From Glandiceps talaboti (Eukaryota; Hemichordata; Enteropneusta; Spengelidae), in assembly GCF_964340395.1 (NCBI RefSeq), contig NC_135559.1, positions 11,992,759 through 12,056,758 of the forward strand: a stretch of 64,000 bases of DNA, given 5' to 3'. The notes beneath the pieces are model-generated. The model saw only the letters and a program-made list of their open reading frames with translations. It was not told where the DNA came from and searched no databases. Of this stretch, positions 39,675 to 47,060 are shown one piece after another; positions within the stretch are counted from its first letter, which is position 1, and each line of letters opens with the position of its first letter. The translations under genes were made by a program, and so were the position numbers.

Positions 39675-41622
39675 TTCATGTATTCTATAATTATCATCTA
39701 ACATTAGTGTAACGATATTTCTTTCTGTAGTGGAGAACTGATGAGGATATGAGAAAACTGTGTTTCATCTGTAACCGTAGTTCTAACGACTTTGAACGAT
39801 CTGGGAGAGGTTTCAGACACCATGTCAAATTTGAACACAACATGTGGGCCTATTTGTTCTTCTTTATTCACTTGGATGACACCAGACCTAACGATTACAC
39901 AGCTATAGAGCTGTATGTGTACAATTGCGTAAGTTTCGTTTATGTTACATTAACTTAAAATATGATGCAATTGACATTTAGCATCTAAATAAGACACGGG
40001 GTATTTGAAACATCGTAAATCATGCAATAGTGACTTAAAGAAATCCTTGAACTGTTTTGTATTTTACTACAGTAGCAAAATGAGTTTAGATTAAAAACGG
40101 GCTCTCTGATCGAAAAGCACATTAGTTGATTAATCTAAGTGAATCTATGTTCGTGTTCTGCTATGACATAGTGTAGTTTAACAATTTCATTAGCTACCGG
40201 AATCCAATATCACGGATTGTTCAACATTTCATTCTGTTTATAATAAGCTTGCTCGCCCAACATCTACATTTTAAGTTCGAATTATTGCCTTCAGGCAGGC
40301 GCTACATAATGCCCTTCGCCAGCAAACCATTTTAAGAAATCGTTTGACCAATTGAAGCATTCTCAATTCAGGATCACAAACCCATTCGTATGTTAGTGTA
40401 TAATATTGAGCTGCATTACTTAAATATCATTTCGATACTTTTCTGTTTATTTTTTGTATGTTTATCAGTGTTTTAGTGTACATTTTTGTTCATTTATTGT
40501 ATTTCTTGTTTGTTTGTTTGTTTTGTTTGTTTGTATGTATGCTGTTGTTGTTGTTGTTGTTGTTGTTGTGTTGTTTTTGTTTGGTGTGTGCGGCTCTGTT
40601 GTTGTTTTTTGGGGTGAATCTAAATTCATTTGTGAAGTTTTATCATTCTTATCTCTATTGTTTCTTGTACTTCACATGTGTTAAACGTCAAATATAGGTA
40701 CTTTCAGGTATTAAAAGTTGTTCATTTTCACAAACCTATGGCATTCAAAATATATATGTTGTCTATTTTCTTCAAAGATGGAGAGGAAGAGTTATGACTT
40801 CTTCCCGATGAATCGTGCATTGTGTCTGCGTGATAAAGATGAAGTGTATGATACTAAGATTGACACACTGATGGCAAGGGTAGATAGTCTAGTTCACAAT
40901 GTCGACTATCTGACCCGGAGACAAAATGAGGAGGTGGGTATTTATGCTTTTGTGAAGTAAATGACATGCTGTATTGCATAATGAGAAATGTAATGAACCA
41001 ACATGGCTACTCACAATTTATAGGGTCTTTACAATGGTTTTCGATGGAGAGAACAACATATGATAGTTTATCATGTAATTAACCTGTGGAATTTCCAACA
41101 ACAACAGCAAAGGAAATAGATATGTTCGGCCTTTGATAAGTTGTGTAATATATTCAGTGCCAAGTAATGTATGCCTGTTGTGGCACACGGCCTAAAGTGG
41201 GATATGTATGTCGAATTGTGCCCCTAAATATGTTGTACATATACTCTGGTGCATGTGTGTGGCTTAAGCTAGAAGAAAGTAATATTTATTAGCAATAGTC
41301 TAGCTCTAATATTGTGAAGGTATATCTCGATAGATCCTTGTTGTAGCAATTCATCACCAAAGATTGGCTTTTGTTACGACAGTTAATTGTTTTATTCGTC
41401 AATAAAAAACAAACTAATAAAGAGAACATATGCTGTTCCATACCTTTCGCAGTTGTGTGACTGAAACATGGCAATTTACATAAAGAGATACGATTGAATG
41501 TTTTTGAACAATTGATGATGTTCTTTTTCTCTTGTCCACATCTGTCTTGTAATTTGCACCATGTGTTGTATTTTCAGGACAAATTAAAGCGACAGAAGGA
41601 AAAGGAGCAACAACAACATTAA
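325..41622 (+). CDS. ITPR: Divergent inositol 1,4,5-trisphosphate receptor (IP3R), 5'-partial, 64 exons in window
   Basis: Ligand-gated calcium-release channel of the endoplasmic reticulum. Conceptual splicing of 64 exons gives about 7,650 coding bases (about 2,550 codons), ending at TAA 41620-41622. Vertebrate IP3Rs have about 2,700 residues; the missing N-terminal part (about 85 residues) is upstream, because the first exon seen already matches family residues just before the trefoil segment YGQVVQ. Family landmarks appear in order: trefoil suppressor, ligand core with RQKLLR and SRKNE, RIH repeats, RIH-associated segment, six membrane helices, S6 motif LNIIFGIIVDTFSEL, CFIC...HHVKFEHNMW zinc finger and a charged C-terminal coil. 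Almost all exons join in phase with GT..AG borders; exceptions are one GC donor and one frame break. A ryanodine receptor is excluded by length and layout. Exon borders come from reading by eye and may be off at a few weak sites. Confidence 0.95.
5278..5375. repeat. (CA)n and (CATA/CATG)n microsatellites
   Basis: A dinucleotide CA run of about 26 bases is followed by short mixed sequence and then CATA/CATG tetranucleotides. It lies in the IP3R intron between exons 4978-5116 and 5442-5483. Confidence 0.9.
5978..7400 (-). mobile_element. Decayed Penelope-like retroelement (RT + GIY-YIG) with inverted terminal repeats
   Basis: Read on the minus strand, 7282-7049 encodes RT motifs typical of Penelope-like elements (MISYDASALFVSVSVEDAVD, LLSFALDTTYFQFRD). 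After a frameshift comes MDSPISPIVAHLFMEGFEQR, then IKFTSEIEKKNELGFLDSS and SVYHKLTQTDQYLNFNHIPP, then LSEKLARIYKKHNIQLVSKP. After another frameshift there is a GIY-YIG nuclease start, GIYRIKCNSC-NGSYIVESGR (about 6440-6370). Both ends are inverted copies of about 135 bp (5978-6112 and 7265-7400). The catalytic block between FEQRALETTT and DMFTIMK, where the family has its (Y/F)VDD motif, is missing, so the copy is inactive. It sits wholly within one IP3R intron. Confidence 0.9.
7579..12092 (+). CDS. ITPR: IP3R exons 12-19: helical (armadillo/RIH) half of the IP3-binding core
   Basis: Exons 7579-7653, 8244-8434, 8642-8765, 9723-9845, 10363-10432, 10894-10946, 11165-11344, 11960-12092 (about 316 codons). 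The helical domain closes over IP3. KDRQKLLRNLKVL aligns with the family RERQKLMREQNIL, so K508 and R511 are kept and R504 is Lys. GDSRKNELYL aligns with QDYRKNQEYI, keeping R568 and K569 but replacing Y567 with Ser. VTELFKDNRKIIDRI and SFVDLLRGNK match the next family helices. The exon at 9723 starts 35 bases after a 330-base CAC/CAT microsatellite and can be read in frame with it, so its acceptor (tcatcag) rather than the open frame sets the exon start. Confidence 0.9.
7654..8243. other. IP3R intron, nothing recognised
   Basis: Intron between exons 7579-7653 and 8244-8434. No coding segment, microsatellite or known element was seen. Confidence 0.5.
8930..9235. repeat. Dispersed repeat family A, copy 1
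   Basis: About 300 bases with local similarity to 51744-52067 and 24850-25100. Shared blocks are cccaatattttt near the start, gttcagccaagaaaaatacg, a run around ttgtcacta, gctgaatgaag, a central gttttgactcatatttc and a terminal gtgcatggtataa. The first 130 bases can fold back on themselves (gttcagccaagaaaaata against tctttaagctgaatgaag). No coding capacity; probably a MITE-like foldback element. Confidence 0.65.
9359..9688. repeat. (CAC)n/(CAT)n trinucleotide microsatellite
   Basis: About 330 bases of CAC and CAT triplets with scattered CGT/TTA interruptions. It gives long poly-His and poly-Met open frames that are artefacts. It lies immediately upstream of the IP3R exon at 9723. Confidence 0.95.
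10520..10650. repeat. Short imperfect duplication in IP3R intron
   Basis: gctgaaatcatcttagccagaataatg near 10522 recurs as gactgaaattatcttggccagaatagtg near 10609, a spacing of about 88 bases. Nothing else was recognised in this intron. Confidence 0.6.
12238..12345. repeat. Degenerate (CCTAA)n/(CATAA)n pentanucleotide tract
   Basis: About 100 bases of CCTAA-type pentamers (TTAGG on the other strand) grading into CATAA. TTAGG is the arthropod-type telomere unit, but here it lies mid-intron and is degenerate, so a simple microsatellite is the likelier reading. Confidence 0.85.
12436..25421 (+). CDS. ITPR: IP3R exons 20-41: modulatory helical region with second RIH domain
   Basis: Exons 12436-12533, 12875-12925, 13145-13270, 13577-13773, 14121-14256, 14661-14758, 15376-15463, 15640-15747, 16134-16270, 16604-16727, 17126-17190, 17720-17816, 18336-18464, 18895-19010, 19338-19422, 20904-21091, 21696-21801, 22370-22577, 23095-23202, 23453-23521, 24601-24768, 25201-25421. 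Family matches include VHTCVKFGYYNNKDIEKLL, MDVLDLIFNLRFNTRL, LLNRHFSAYSNLFDRAVQAQ and MLALVDLLATCAE. Uncertain borders: the donor at 12926 was chosen for phase (12937 is an alternative), and the donor at 24769 (gtaaca) keeps phase whereas the stronger one at 24737 does not. The intron 21092-21695 has a GC donor. The junction 21801/22370 breaks frame by one base. The segment 25201-25421 is acidic and poorly conserved. Confidence 0.82.
13057..13105. repeat. (GTT)n microsatellite
   Basis: Sixteen or so GTT triplets ending 39 bases before the IP3R exon at 13145. The antisense poly-Asn open frame is an artefact of this run. Confidence 0.95.
14806..15156. repeat. (TAG)n-flanked block of unknown origin
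   Basis: A central block of about 270 bases, more GC-rich than its surroundings, has TAG triplet runs on both sides (14806-14835 and 15108-15139, the latter turning to ACT triplets). The arrangement looks like an insertion into, or mobilised together with, a TAG microsatellite. There is a weak tRNA box-A-like string (ggctcagtggcta) near 14870 but no convincing box B at normal spacing. Family unknown. Confidence 0.45.
19560..20390. repeat. Diverged tandem-like AT-rich repeat array in IP3R intron
   Basis: Several diverged copies of a unit carrying ttaattatgcaaatt, ctcattaacactataagc, acatcaacaagca, ataacacatgtgctt and tatgtttaatgtat occur around 19670-19760, 20080-20210 and 20215-20370. A LINE scrap interrupts the array. 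No coding potential. Confidence 0.7.
19820..20040 (-). mobile_element. LINE reverse-transcriptase C-terminal fragment
   Basis: The minus strand encodes a continuous stretch with IESILTYAITIWFNNITSDE followed by LNAIERVVWTAS, a pattern seen in the C-terminal part of CR1/Rex-type LINE reverse transcriptases. About 60 codons only, with no RT catalytic motif. It is embedded inside the AT-rich repeat array, so it is an inserted, truncated relic. Confidence 0.7.
20519..20664 (+). repeat. Dispersed repeat family B, + copy
   Basis: About 145 bases (acatgatttccactactgcc, gaattcgtgtcagcaatata, gaatgatgtcaagaactac, gggcatgcgtg) that recur in opposite orientation at 23676-23825. The two copies flank five IP3R exons. 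Family not recognised. Confidence 0.85.
21092..21695 (+). other. GC-AG intron of the IP3R gene
   Basis: Exon 20904-21091 ends ...cacgatag and the intron begins gcaaga; the next exon begins after tccag at 21695. With this GC donor the phase-2 codon AG+G gives Arg and the reading continues into DFWQILENLNEV. AG|GCAAG is the classical GC-donor context. No in-phase GT donor was found nearby. Confidence 0.75.
22600..22745. repeat. (CTAC)n-type degenerate microsatellite
   Basis: Imperfect tacc/tagc tetranucleotides directly downstream of the IP3R exon 22370-22577. Confidence 0.85.
23328..23379. repeat. (GACA)n microsatellite
   Basis: About 13 GACA units after a purine-rich gagg run, in the intron before IP3R exon 23453. 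Confidence 0.95.
23676..23825 (-). repeat. Dispersed repeat family B, inverted copy
   Basis: Reverse complement of this stretch matches 20519-20664 over its whole length with scattered substitutions (for example catgatttccactactgcc is identical). Inverted orientation allows the two to pair in the IP3R pre-mRNA. Confidence 0.85.
24850..25100. repeat. Dispersed repeat family A, copy 2
   Basis: Shares gaatattttctgattgaa, then gaaacgttttgactcgcatttcaagcgct, then a terminal block related to ttgttca...ggcatgcgtacggtac, with the copies at 8930 and 51744. It lacks the first half of the hairpin seen in those copies. Confidence 0.55.
26005..26153. mobile_element. Inverted-repeat element carrying a hammerhead ribozyme
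   Basis: Two arms of about 72 bases (26005-26077 and 26081-26153) are near-perfect reverse complements around a tiny spacer. The + strand of the right arm contains a full hammerhead core. The left arm, read on the minus strand, has the same layout but with core C3 changed to U and a stem III mismatch. Hammerhead motifs are known in the terminal repeats of Penelope-like elements and in retrozymes; an inverted pair of such ends is the simplest explanation. It lies in the IP3R intron just before exon 26256. Confidence 0.8.
26080..26122 (+). ncRNA. Hammerhead self-cleaving ribozyme motif
   Basis: Stem I is GTTGT (26080-26084) with ACAAC (26118-26122), five pairs. The core CTGATGA is at 26085-26091. 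Stem II is CGCA/TGCG (26093-26096 with 26100-26103), loop CTA, with a T.T mismatch next to the core. GAA is at 26105-26107. Stem III is ACT (26108-26110) with AGT (26114-26116), loop CCG. T116 acts as U16.1 and T117 as H17, so cleavage is predicted after 26117. All invariant core bases are present. The short stem III is typical of hammerheads from Penelope-like elements, which may act as dimers. The T.T mismatch could lower activity. Confidence 0.75.
26211..26241. repeat. (TA)n microsatellite
   Basis: About 15 TA units ending 14 bases before the acceptor of IP3R exon 26256. Confidence 0.95.
26256..33453 (+). CDS. ITPR: IP3R exons 42-54: C-terminal modulatory region with RIH-associated domain
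   Basis: Exons 26256-26390, 26653-26728, 27552-27628, 28042-28198, 28615-28712, 29108-29204, 30091-30282, 30616-30726, 31273-31422, 31725-31832, 32181-32333, 32615-32726, 33308-33453. The first two encode an acidic, probably disordered segment (EEEHPDDEDFDEHSPDL). The segment FIELLLRILGSMCDG with QNYLRQQPDN and VEETTRFLDLIF is the RIH-associated domain, aligning with family FLQLLCENHN...LQNFLRCQNN...VCETLQFLD. The exon 30091-30282 is Ser/Gly/Asn-rich and probably a disordered loop. For exon 32615-32726 the phase-correct reading is RPEAEEDREHNSSMGF, not the longer overlapping open frame. The acceptor region of 33308 exists as an upstream partial duplicate. Confidence 0.88.
26729..27551. other. 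IP3R intron, nothing recognised
   Basis: About 820 bases. A local imperfect symmetry occurs around 27120-27310 (aaatctgatgtggtgaaagcggctggat against cgctttcatcacagcagattttat), which may be a small degenerate foldback. No coding or known element was seen. Confidence 0.45.
27737..27975. repeat. Compound (CA)n-(TA)n-(CATA)n microsatellite
   Basis: A CA run of about 40 bases, a TA run, then about 190 bases of CATA with a few CATG/CGTA units, in the intron between IP3R exons 27552-27628 and 28042-28198. Open frames in it, on both strands, are spurious. Confidence 0.97.
28465..28566. repeat. Cluster of GGGA, GACT, GAAT and GGAT microsatellites
   Basis: Four short tetranucleotide runs in succession just upstream of IP3R exon 28615. 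Confidence 0.9.
29205..30090. other. IP3R intron, nothing recognised
   Basis: About 890 AT-rich bases without a recognisable element or additional exon. Confidence 0.5.
31852..32023. repeat. (TCTG)n followed by (TC)n microsatellite
   Basis: About 80 bases of TCTG and then about 90 bases of TC, beginning 20 bases after the donor of IP3R exon 31725-31832. Confidence 0.97.
32949..33336 (+). repeat. Partial tandem duplication including the acceptor and start of IP3R exon 54
   Basis: 32949-33110 and 33184-33336 are near-identical (tgatgccatgtcatttctcg, then cagtactatatataac, then ttaccttacag followed by atcttactaaggctgcag). The upstream copy has the same acceptor and the first 31 exon bases and then diverges into ctcacctatac. 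Only the downstream copy continues in frame, so the upstream one is a broken pseudo-exon start. Confidence 0.9.
33454..34099. other. IP3R intron, nothing recognised
   Basis: About 650 AT-rich bases, with no element or additional exon found. Confidence 0.5.
34100..41622 (+). CDS. ITPR: IP3R exons 55-64: six-helix channel, pore, zinc finger and C-terminal coil
   Basis: Exons 34100-34269, 34925-35014, 35417-35560, 36407-36491, 37702-37825, 38559-38746, 39078-39230, 39731-39928, 40778-40933, 41578-41622. S1 is WSLLTLSLVINIIIVVSWVA; S2 follows VKPDLRLIDLWTVHY; S3-S4 lie in exons from 36407 and 37702; S5 is LLWVFLLGFIVIYIYAVVGF; S6 is YDITFYILVILIGLNIIFG followed by IIVDTFSELRDAK. The S5-to-pore loop is only about 16 residues before YCGNMVEC and lacks the long glycosylated loop of known IP3Rs. 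The filter reads YGLIGGLQD in place of HGLRNGGGVGD. The CFIC...HHVKFEHNMW zinc finger is intact. The tail ends DKLKRQKEKEQQQH. Confidence 0.93.
34509..34771. mobile_element. Foldback (MITE-like) element
   Basis: The left end (aagaaacaccaagtcgaaag, cacctct, gtacattgttgcctc, ggcatgaatatt) recurs reverse-complemented at the right end (ending tttgatgtttctt), giving diverged arms of about 125 bases that meet near 34640. No coding capacity. Located in the intron before IP3R S1. Confidence 0.75.
35477..35737 (+). repeat. Tandem duplication of the 3' half of IP3R exon 57 with its donor
   Basis: 35477-35601 (ccataatgctttatcagttt through the donor and 40 intron bases) is repeated essentially identically at 35613-35737, a period of 136 bases. 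The second copy holds an intact donor (caaag|gtaaga). Use of the second donor would retain 136 bases (not a multiple of three) and shift frame, so the first donor is taken as genuine. Confidence 0.93.
36492..37701. other. IP3R intron, nothing recognised
   Basis: About 1.2 kb; a short (CCGA)4 run occurs near 37268. No additional exon between S3 halves was needed by phase or homology. Confidence 0.5.
37826..38558. other. IP3R intron, nothing recognised
   Basis: About 730 AT-rich bases without recognisable structure, before the S5/pore exon. Confidence 0.5.
39193..39326 (+). repeat. Diverged duplication of the 3' end and donor of IP3R S6 exon
   Basis: 39193-39258 (atcatcgttgacact through aaggtaagtcatctctgtta) is echoed at 39259-39326 (accatcatcaacacttctcg through aatgtaagtcatctctgtta). 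The second copy keeps a gtaagt donor but has substitutions and a deletion and is not expected to be coding. Confidence 0.85.
39641..39676. repeat. (TTTA)n microsatellite
   Basis: Nine TTTA units upstream of the zinc-finger exon at 39731. Confidence 0.95.
39929..40777. other. IP3R intron with TTTG and TTG runs
   Basis: Apart from (TTTG)n near 40507-40535 and (GTT)n near 40543-40570 nothing was recognised. Val/Leu-rich open frames here are produced by these runs. Confidence 0.6.
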
Positions 41623-42564
41623 GATAGAAAATAAGCACCTTCGACTGAGGAATATTTCAACTGACAAATGTATAACAAGTACCAACCAAAATATCTTAAT
41701 TGAATGTCGAACTTGTCTCCGTATAATATTTAAGAACCTTACTAGTTTATCAGTATGTTGTAAAACACATTGTATAGTCAGATTTTAATCACTATAGTGT
41801 AGGTATTTAGGCATTGCTCCACAGGTTTATTTTATTATTTCGCCCTCACGGAAAAAATCTAAGAAACAAATTACACAAGATGACATGCCTCAAAACAGAC
41901 ATTGATCTAATTTACCCAAATATGATAATACTGGGGTACAATGTGTGAATGTAAATGTATATGTATTAACCATGGATCAGCAGTTAGAAAGAGAAACACA
42001 ACGTGTAGTATGGAAAGCAGTGCTTGAACACAAATGACGTATATCAATATACCTGTTGTTCTTTTCTATGTTGACACGGTCGTTCATCGTGTATCGTTTG
42101 TTAGAACTCCCATTTTCCATAGTAAGCAACTATCAGTTATCATAATTGCTTCATCTGGAACATTGGTTCTCATTCCCCAGGTCTTGTTATGACGATCTTT
42201 CTGCGACTCTATAATGGAGTAACTATCACCGTCATTAACATATGTACAGTATGTACCAAGTCGAATGATATGTATATAATGGCTACCGTTTTGTACTCGT
42301 GTGTTGCATATATAGTATTGAATTGATAATTACTATTATCTATAATCGTTTGCTTGGATCTGACGTTAATCTCATCGTTAGTCATAGATAAGAAAGAACA
42401 TGTCAGCAACCACTAGCATATTGGTTTGTTGGCAGTTATCCTTGCACATAGCGGCATTCGTAATCATTTGTATGTTAAACATTCTAATATCCAGTATGAA
42501 TCTTATATATTGAATGCACTACTGTAACAGTAATTTTGGCGCAACAATTGTCACACCGGGCTCG
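41623..42564. other. IP3R 3' UTR / intergenic sequence
   Basis: Follows the IP3R stop codon. AT-rich, no open frame with family resemblance, and no convincing AATAAA close to the stop, so the 3' end of the transcript was not placed. Confidence 0.5.
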
Positions 42565-42566
42565 AA

Positions 42567-42598
<32 letters not shown>

Positions 42599-43790
42599 CT
42601 TTATTGTAACCTTATCTATAATTTCAGATATCAGTACAATACAATAAAGTAAAAAGAAAATGCTTGTATTGACCATACACAAAAAAGAGAGTCATTTCAC
42701 AATGTGAAAATCAACATAACATATTGATTATACAGATAGTGATGTAAATGTAATTGTCGAATGTATATCACGAGGCAGCTGGTATATTTTTGTTCAAATG
42801 ATATTCTCGAATTTTGAATACTTGTTGAATAAATTTGCTTATTTCAACTAATTTATTTGTGTCTTTTATTTTGAGAATCTTTATGAGATTATCCGTGCTT
42901 GTACCAGAATATATATTTAATTTGTTAAAGAGTTCTTTCCTTTCATTTTGATATCCTGTACAGCGTAATAAGAAATGCTCCTCGTCTTCTATTTCACCTT
43001 GTTTACATACAGGGCATGTCCTGCTTGATAAGGTGGTGTTTGTGTATCTTCCAGTTTCTATATGTAAAATATGTGCACTAATTCTAAGTTTTGTCATTGC
43101 TGATCTGTATTGTGGGTTTTTAATGTCTTCTAAATAGTTTTCAAAGTTCATATCCGTTTTAATTTGTCTATATGTACGTAGTTTATTTTTTATGTTGTTT
43201 GTCATTGTTGGCCTTCATTGTGTCCATTATATTTTTGTGGAGAAGCAACTTTAACTTTTCTTTAAATCTAGCAGTTAGGTTTTCACTGTTAGAGTGGTTT
43301 GGTTCAACTGTCCAGACCTTATCCATGCTCAAACGTTTTAATTTTTGCTTCATTCCTGTGGCCCATGATTGTATTCCACTGGACTCCAGATTTTTACTCA
43401 GACGGTAAGCTTCCTTAGTTAGGGTAGTTTCTGCTTTCTGTGAGATCTTTAGCCAATATTTGAACATTTGTGTCAGGCCAGATAGTAGTAGGCCGGGGAT
43501 AGCGACCTAGTTCCATAAGGCAAGCTGTATTGGAAGCTTTACAGTTTACATTTAGTAGGAATTTGCAGAACTTTATGTGTAGTTTTTCCATGGGAGTTGA
43601 GAGTTTCATTAGGTTTGGAGACTGGTTAATATTTTCATGTGACCAAACCTCACTACAGTATAGCAGAATGGGCTTCACCACTGCATCAAATAGTTTAAGA
43701 TGTAATTTGATGGGGATAGTTGTTTCTAAAAACATTGAAAGTAAAATCGATTTTGTAGGATGAGAACTAAAATGGTGCAAACACCTACCA
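42565..43790 (-). mobile_element. 5'-truncated non-LTR retrotransposon (LINE), C-terminal part
   Basis: Minus-strand frames join, across two frameshifts, into a LINE RT C-terminus: VVKPILLYCSEVWS, EKLHIKFCKFLLNVN, MELGRYP, MFKYWLKISQKA, KLRTYRQIKTDMNFENYL, KLRISAHILHIETGRY and the CPVCKQGEIEDEEHFLLRC zinc-knuckle-like motif. The minus-strand 3' end is aataaag followed by (TTA)n, the simple-repeat tail of CR1/L2-like families. RT catalytic motifs are absent (5' truncation) and frames are broken, so it is dead. It lies between the IP3R and ABCC5-like genes. Confidence 0.88.
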
Positions 43791-43921
43791 CCAAAGTGAA
43801 CGAATTAAGTATCCTACATTGAACTATTGATCTCGGCCCTAAGATTTTGTCGAGACAGACGTTTTGCTTCAAGTCATTTGGCTTTCGTTGTATCTACAAT
43901 TAATTTGTAGTCAAAGTTGCT

Positions 43922-43953
43922 ATACATACATACATACATACATACATACATAC
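43922..43953. repeat. (ATAC)n microsatellite
   Basis: Eight ATAC units in intergenic DNA. Confidence 0.95.
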
Positions 43954-44204
43954 TATATAATATATATATGCCTGCGTCGTATTTATTGACAATCGTAATA
44001 TCAAAGTTGAAAGAAGAATGTAAGTGCAGTGAGGCTTCTGCCCAAAGTAACCGTGATGTTATTTTAATCACCCAAAATCTTATGTAGTTGCTATCAATGC
44101 ATGTACTTCACCAGATGTACATGTTTTCTTTGACGTGGAATATACGTCGGAAGTAAAGTGCTACGTATATACTTTACTGTTACTTTTTTTCAAGAAAACG
44201 CCAG

Positions 44205-44570
44205 TGTCATTATTACAGTACATGTCGATAAAATTCAAATGATTAGCGTGAAAGGAATAGACACAACTGTGATCTTCAAGGTAAACTCAATTGATAAAAC
44301 CCCTGTATATAACAGTGTTTCTAGTAAGGTCAACTTCACTCAGTCCAGCTACACATGTATTGGAGTCATTGTACTTATGACCTTTTATCATGCAGATACC
44401 TCACTTTGTGTTGATTGTTTGAATTCGACTTTCCAAAGTGTGTAATTGTTTAAATACGTGGGTCTCATCAATTGAATTTATCCAATGTAGGGTCTATGGT
44501 TTATCTTGACAATCACAGTTGTAGCTATTCCTTTCACGCTCATTTTGACTTCATTATAAATCTACGAGGG
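44205..44570. mobile_element. Intergenic foldback element
   Basis: 44225-44300 (gattagcgtgaaaggaatag, acaactgtgatcttcaagg) matches the reverse complement of about 44475-44565 (gctattcctttcacgctc, acaatcacagttgtag). The outer parts differ more. The open frame across it shows no family resemblance. Confidence 0.65.
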
Positions 44571-44791
44571 TGGTATAAGTCGGCTATCATCTAGGTAACA
44601 CAGGCATACGCCGTGAATGGACTTGTGTAATTACATTCACAATAGGGCAGCGTCTCTGAAATTTTTTTCTCAAGTGGTAAGATATTCAAGCGCATTCATT
44701 ATCTTGATTACACAAATGATTATATCCACATACCCAGGCACTACCGACACCTTCTTGTGGATCCATCAATGCTACAACAGTAGTTTCATTT

Positions 44792-45035
<244 letters not shown>

Positions 45036-45556
45036 AGGTTGCTGCATGGTATCGTGTTATCCTTTCGTAATGAATACAATTGCATTTACTCTACGTCCAT
45101 CACCCCGGCATCCATCTTAACCCCCCCCCCCCATCCCCTTCTAAGTTCTGCACGACTATGAAAAGTTCAAAATACAACATAAGTGTACATCAAGTGCATA
45201 GTTGATGAATCTATTATTCTATGACCGGTGTTTTTTTTTTTAAAACGGGCGTTGTGTACATTTATTTTACGTTTGAATTAAACATAAAGGTTTATGCATG
45301 AAGATTCAACGTTACATACGTTTAATGCCAACACAGTTATCATTAGGGATGAACTCTCCATTCAACTTATTCAAAAATATCCTTAACCCTCAAGGCTACA
45401 CTGGCATGTCTAGTCAGCTGTGATTTTTTTGGTGTTTAACACTGAAATAGTATAGATTTTCAGATGTAAAATAGTTCATTTTAGAAGGTACAATAAGTCT
45501 TACATACTACCAGAAAATAAAAGAAACGTACATATATTCAACTTTCAAAAATAATA

Positions 45557-46804
45557 AATGGTCAGCTGTGGTAAGCCACTTCTATCAAAGCAAGCCAGTG
45601 ACCCGTGACGCTATTGAAATACTAGCATCAACACCATGTACCAAAGCACACAGAGGTGACATTGTAGTTGGAGTAGACGGGAGCGACTACCTAATAAGGT
45701 GAGTTCGTACATGTAGTTTATAACCGAAACACAGAACCAGTTTCAAACTATTTGTCGTCAAACTTGTTTGTAATCACATTTCTTCGTGTTGAATAATAGA
45801 TTTTGACAGGAAAGAAATCTTGAAGACTGACACGAGTATCATTCTTAAACAAAGGTGGTTAGGCAGGTCAGGCGCGCCCAGAGCTAAATGTTTATGAATT
45901 CGGTGAATGTACCTTTTGGTAATATATCTGACGAGGAAAGGATTGCGTTATCACAAATAGACAGCGAGGTGTATACAATATTCTCCCGGTTCTAAATAAG
46001 TAGATTATCACAGTTGTACCTTTTGGCGCATTTGACAGATTACCATTGTATAAGTTGTCCTAATTTCGTTCGAATTGTTAAGGCATGTGTAAATTTACAG
46101 TAGAGGTCATATCATGAATAGAGCATAGAAATCGTAAAGAAATTATATGTTTATTTAGCCTAGTTTCATTACCTGGGTTGTCGGTGGCCGAGTGGTTAAA
46201 AACCACTTGCCTCTTGCCACTGCGGTTGGTGTCGTTCAGTTTGAATCTACCGAACAATGCAGATTTTCTCCGGTACTCCGGTTTCCTCCTGCATTAACAC
46301 TGAACCCATGAGGGATGGCCCTCACTGGACTTCTTGAGAGATAAGTGTTTATATACTTAAAGAACTATCCAGTATAAATAAAGATTATCATTATTATTAT
46401 TATTATTACAGGTATAATGTAAGTCGAAATGGAACATCCGCATGCAAGGTACCCAATATGAAATAGGGAATTTATACCTGGTGGTGTTGGGGCGGTTTTG
46501 TTGCTGGTGGCGTGATTAGGGTTCTAATTCCTATGTGGCAATTTGGCCTGGCTAGGCGTGTACGATAATGTTTTCATTATTACGGTCAATATTCCTTTCT
46601 TCGTATTTTGTGCTGTCGATGTAGCTTGCTTAGGGCACAGACAAGGCAGACCTGTCTGTTCTTATGGAGTATACCCTCAACCATTTGTGGAATTTACATG
46701 CATTGGTATTCATGGACTTATTCAGTGGCTCATCAACTTCAAATTTGCCACAGCCATAGAAAAATTTGTCCCGGAACAGTATATGGCAGTACTGTTTCGA
46801 TGAC
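45557..46804 (+). pseudogene. Possible coding remnant of unknown identity
   Basis: Two stretches look protein-like but match nothing I recognise. The first (to about 45701) reads VTRDAIEILASTPCTKAHRG then DIVVGVDGSDYLIR, ending at a good donor (ataag|gtgagt). A possible continuation after the SINE reads YNVSRNGTSACK (to about 46450). The second (about 46626-46804) reads PQPFVEFTCIGIHGLIQWL then INFKFATAIEKFVPEQYMA and ends in TGA. The obvious splice combinations do not keep phase between them, so this may be a decayed gene, an unrelated retroelement piece or chance. No start codon or promoter was identified. Confidence 0.3.
46174..46408 (+). mobile_element. tRNA-derived SINE
   Basis: The 5' part is tRNA-like, with a box A TGGCCGAGTGG (46185-46195) and a degenerate box B agtttgaatct (about 46238-46248) at tRNA-like spacing. 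A tRNA-unrelated body (ctccggtactccggtttcct, gagggatggccctcactgga) follows. The 3' end is aataaagattatc then (ATT)n. The tail resembles the 3' end of the LINE at 42565-43790, which suggests a shared 3'-end recognition by LINE machinery. It is not a working tRNA gene: the anticodon arm is not intact and no acceptor stem closes. Confidence 0.82.
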
Positions 46805-46835
46805 TTCAAATTGAAACGTAGACTTTTTAAACTAA

Positions 46836-47060
<225 letters not shown>

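Noticed and set aside
39737-39763. Hammerhead-like CTGATGAG...GAAA
   Set aside because: Lies in the zinc-finger coding exon and has no matching stems I or III. The CTGATGA strings at 23857, 49152, 53537, 57194 and 60163 were also rejected for lack of paired stems.
45640-45700. Universal-stress-protein start (VVGVDGSDY)
   Set aside because: Resemblance is limited to a few residues and the rest of that domain does not follow.
46174-46260. Functional tRNA gene
   Set aside because: Box A and a weak box B are present, but the cloverleaf does not close and a SINE body and tail follow.
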